Assembly (NCBI GenBank): GCA_964444735.1
Contig: CAYUIJ010000060.1
Location: 1-15,430, forward strand
Length of the DNA stretch: 15,430 nucleotides
Source of the DNA: Phocaeicola_A sp964444735
GTDB taxonomy: Bacteria; Bacteroidota; Bacteroidia; Bacteroidales; Bacteroidaceae
Direction: 5' to 3'
Every line of letters begins with the position of its first letter. Position 1 is the first letter of the stretch. Shown one piece after another: positions 14,208 through 15,430 of this stretch. The notes under the pieces were generated by a model. It searched no databases. It saw only the letters and a list, made by a program, of their open reading frames with translations, and was not told where the DNA came from. Both the position numbers and the translations under genes were made by a program.

Positions 14208-15398
14208 ATGATTACACTAAAAGGGAAAGTACATTATGTTGGCATTAACGACCGTACGAAAACATTATTCGAAGGATTATGGCCGTTGCCTTATGGAGTC
14301 ACTTACAACTCATATTTGATTGCCGATGAGAAAATAGCATTAATTGACACCGTTGATGCCAATTATTCCGGCTTGTTCATGGAAAAAATAAAAGAAATCA
14401 TAGGGGAACGCCCTATTGACTATTTGGTTATCAACCATATGGAGCCGGACCATTCGGGATCTATACGCCTGTTACGCCAATTCTACCCTAATATCACACT
14501 GGTGAGCAACAAAAAAGCACTCGGCATGGTAGAAGGATTCTATGGAGCAGGAGCACAGACTCAAGCCATTGCAGAAGGAGAGAGCCTGAAATTAGGCCGT
14601 CACGCTCTGAGGTTCCATATGATTCCTATGGTACACTGGCCGGAAACAATGGTCAGCTATGACACAACCAAACACATATTGTTTTCCGGTGATGCCTTTG
14701 GATGTTTTGGAGCAATGAACGGTACTCCCATTGACAGCATGACGGATACTACCGTATATTGGAGTGAAATGGAAAGATATTATTCCAACATCGTAGGCAA
14801 ATACGGATCTCCAGTACAGAAAGCATTACAGAAATTGGGAGGACTGGAACCGGAAATGATTTGTCCTGCCCACGGCCCGGTGTGGACAGGAGAAAACATT
14901 CCGAGAGTCATTGACACATATAATCGGCTGAGCCGGCATGCCGCAGAAGAAGGCGTTGTGATTGCCTATGGGTCAATGTATGGAAACACGCGGCAAATGG
15001 CAGAAATCATCGCCGAAGAACTGGCAAAAGAAGGTATCCGCAAAATTGTAATGCACGATGTATCAAGAACAAGCCATTCTTTCATTCTTGCAGACATTTT
15101 CCGCTACAAGGGATTAATACTGGGTGCTCCTACATACAATGCATCTATCTATCCGCAAATGGAAATGTTAATGAGCGAAATAGAAATGCGCGAAATAAAA
15201 AACCACTATCTGGGATATTTCGGTTCATTCAGCTGGGCATGTCACTCAACGAAGAAACTGTCTGTTTTCAGTGAAAAGGCAAGCTTTGAAACAGTCGGTG
15301 CTCCGGTTGAGATGAGACAGGGAATGAAAGAATGTACAAAAATCGCATGCCTCGAACTTGCAAGAGCAATGGCCTCCCGCTTAAAAGAAGACAGATAA
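14208..15398 (+). CDS. fprA: Flavodiiron protein (FprA-type, ROO-like)
   Basis: A cytosolic enzyme that reduces O2 to water or NO to N2O, protecting anaerobes. Seen: 396 residues. The N-terminal metallo-beta-lactamase-like diiron domain has HMEPDH at 77-82 (His77, Glu79, Asp81), His143 in MVHWPETM, Asp162 in FSGDAFG and His222 in CPAHGPVW, a complete set of ligands. The C-terminal flavodoxin domain (about 249-396) has the FMN loop GSMYGNTRQM at 255-264, GAPTYNASIYPQME at 306-319 and GSFSWAC at 339-345. No rubredoxin or NAD(P)H:flavin reductase domain is fused, so electrons must come from a separate donor. Transcribed with the radical SAM remnant 7 bases upstream. Sequence ends 32 bases after its stop, with no terminator visible in that short stretch. 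Confidence 0.95.
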   Translation: MITLKGKVHYVGINDRTKTLFEGLWPLPYGVTYNSYLIADEKIALIDTVDANYSGLFMEKIKEIIGERPIDYLVINHMEPDHSGSIRLLRQFYPNITLVSNKKALGMVEGFYGAGAQTQAIAEGESLKLGRHALRFHMIPMVHWPETMVSYDTTKHILFSGDAFGCFGAMNGTPIDSMTDTTVYWSEMERYYSNIVGKYGSPVQKALQKLGGLEPEMICPAHGPVWTGENIPRVIDTYNRLSRHAAEEGVVIAYGSMYGNTRQMAEIIAEELAKEGIRKIVMHDVSRTSHSFILADIFRYKGLILGAPTYNASIYPQMEMLMSEIEMREIKNHYLGYFGSFSWACHSTKKLSVFSEKASFETVGAPVEMRQGMKECTKIACLELARAMASRLKEDR

Positions 15399-15430
15399 GC
15401 AGACATACATACAGGAGCAAGCCCCGAAAA

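Overview
The window looks like a chromosomal segment of a gut-type Bacteroidales, most likely Bacteroidaceae (Bacteroides/Phocaeicola-like). The reasons are the protein family set (DPP IV-type S9 peptidase, Bacteroidetes-style M23/LysM peptidase, SPOR lipid-side protein, two-repeat DUF1599 protein, DoxX protein with a thioredoxin-like tail), the near absence of Shine-Dalgarno sequences, and several good matches to the Bacteroides -7 promoter box TAnnTTTG. No phage, insertion sequence, CRISPR array, tRNA or rRNA was seen.

Layout. (1) 1-2900, + strand: the 3' end of a DJ-1/PfpI gene carrying a one-base frameshift, then ispD and recG, all overlapping by a few bases (one operon). (2) 2901-3775: a long gap with a possible decayed minus-strand reading frame, an A/T-tract palindrome, two promoter-like boxes and a candidate structured RNA of about 230 nt. 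(3) 3776-4648: secreted M23 peptidase with C-terminal LysM. (4) 4649-8544, + strand: hairpin, promoter, then DUF1599 protein, DoxX protein, tpiA, a hairpin terminator candidate, SPOR protein and folE. (5) 8574-10586, - strand: dnaG, convergent with folE. (6) 10587-11333: a gene graveyard on the - strand. By reading across frames I find a GntR/YtrA-like regulator pseudogene (10628-10974) and, 10 bases upstream of it, the N-terminal motif I region of a C5 cytosine DNA methyltransferase (about 10985-11160). The remaining 11161-11333 shows only small hairpins. (7) 11334-13547, - strand: DPP IV-like peptidase, divergent from (8) 13649-15398, + strand: a TIGR01212/YhcC radical SAM gene that has kept its frame but lost two internal blocks, followed 7 nt later by a flavodiiron protein.

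How the genes work together. Most are housekeeping: isoprenoid precursor synthesis (ispD), replication restart and priming (recG, dnaG), glycolysis (tpiA), tetrahydrofolate synthesis (folE), and envelope maintenance (M23/LysM and SPOR proteins). The flavodiiron protein would protect an anaerobe from O2 or NO.

The most notable pattern is gene decay. Four loci (DJ-1, GntR, C5 methyltransferase, radical SAM) are damaged, while the housekeeping genes between them are open over their full length, which argues against uniformly poor sequence quality. The best candidate for something undescribed is the structured RNA at about 3482-3714. All family calls come from reading translations by eye; no database search was run.
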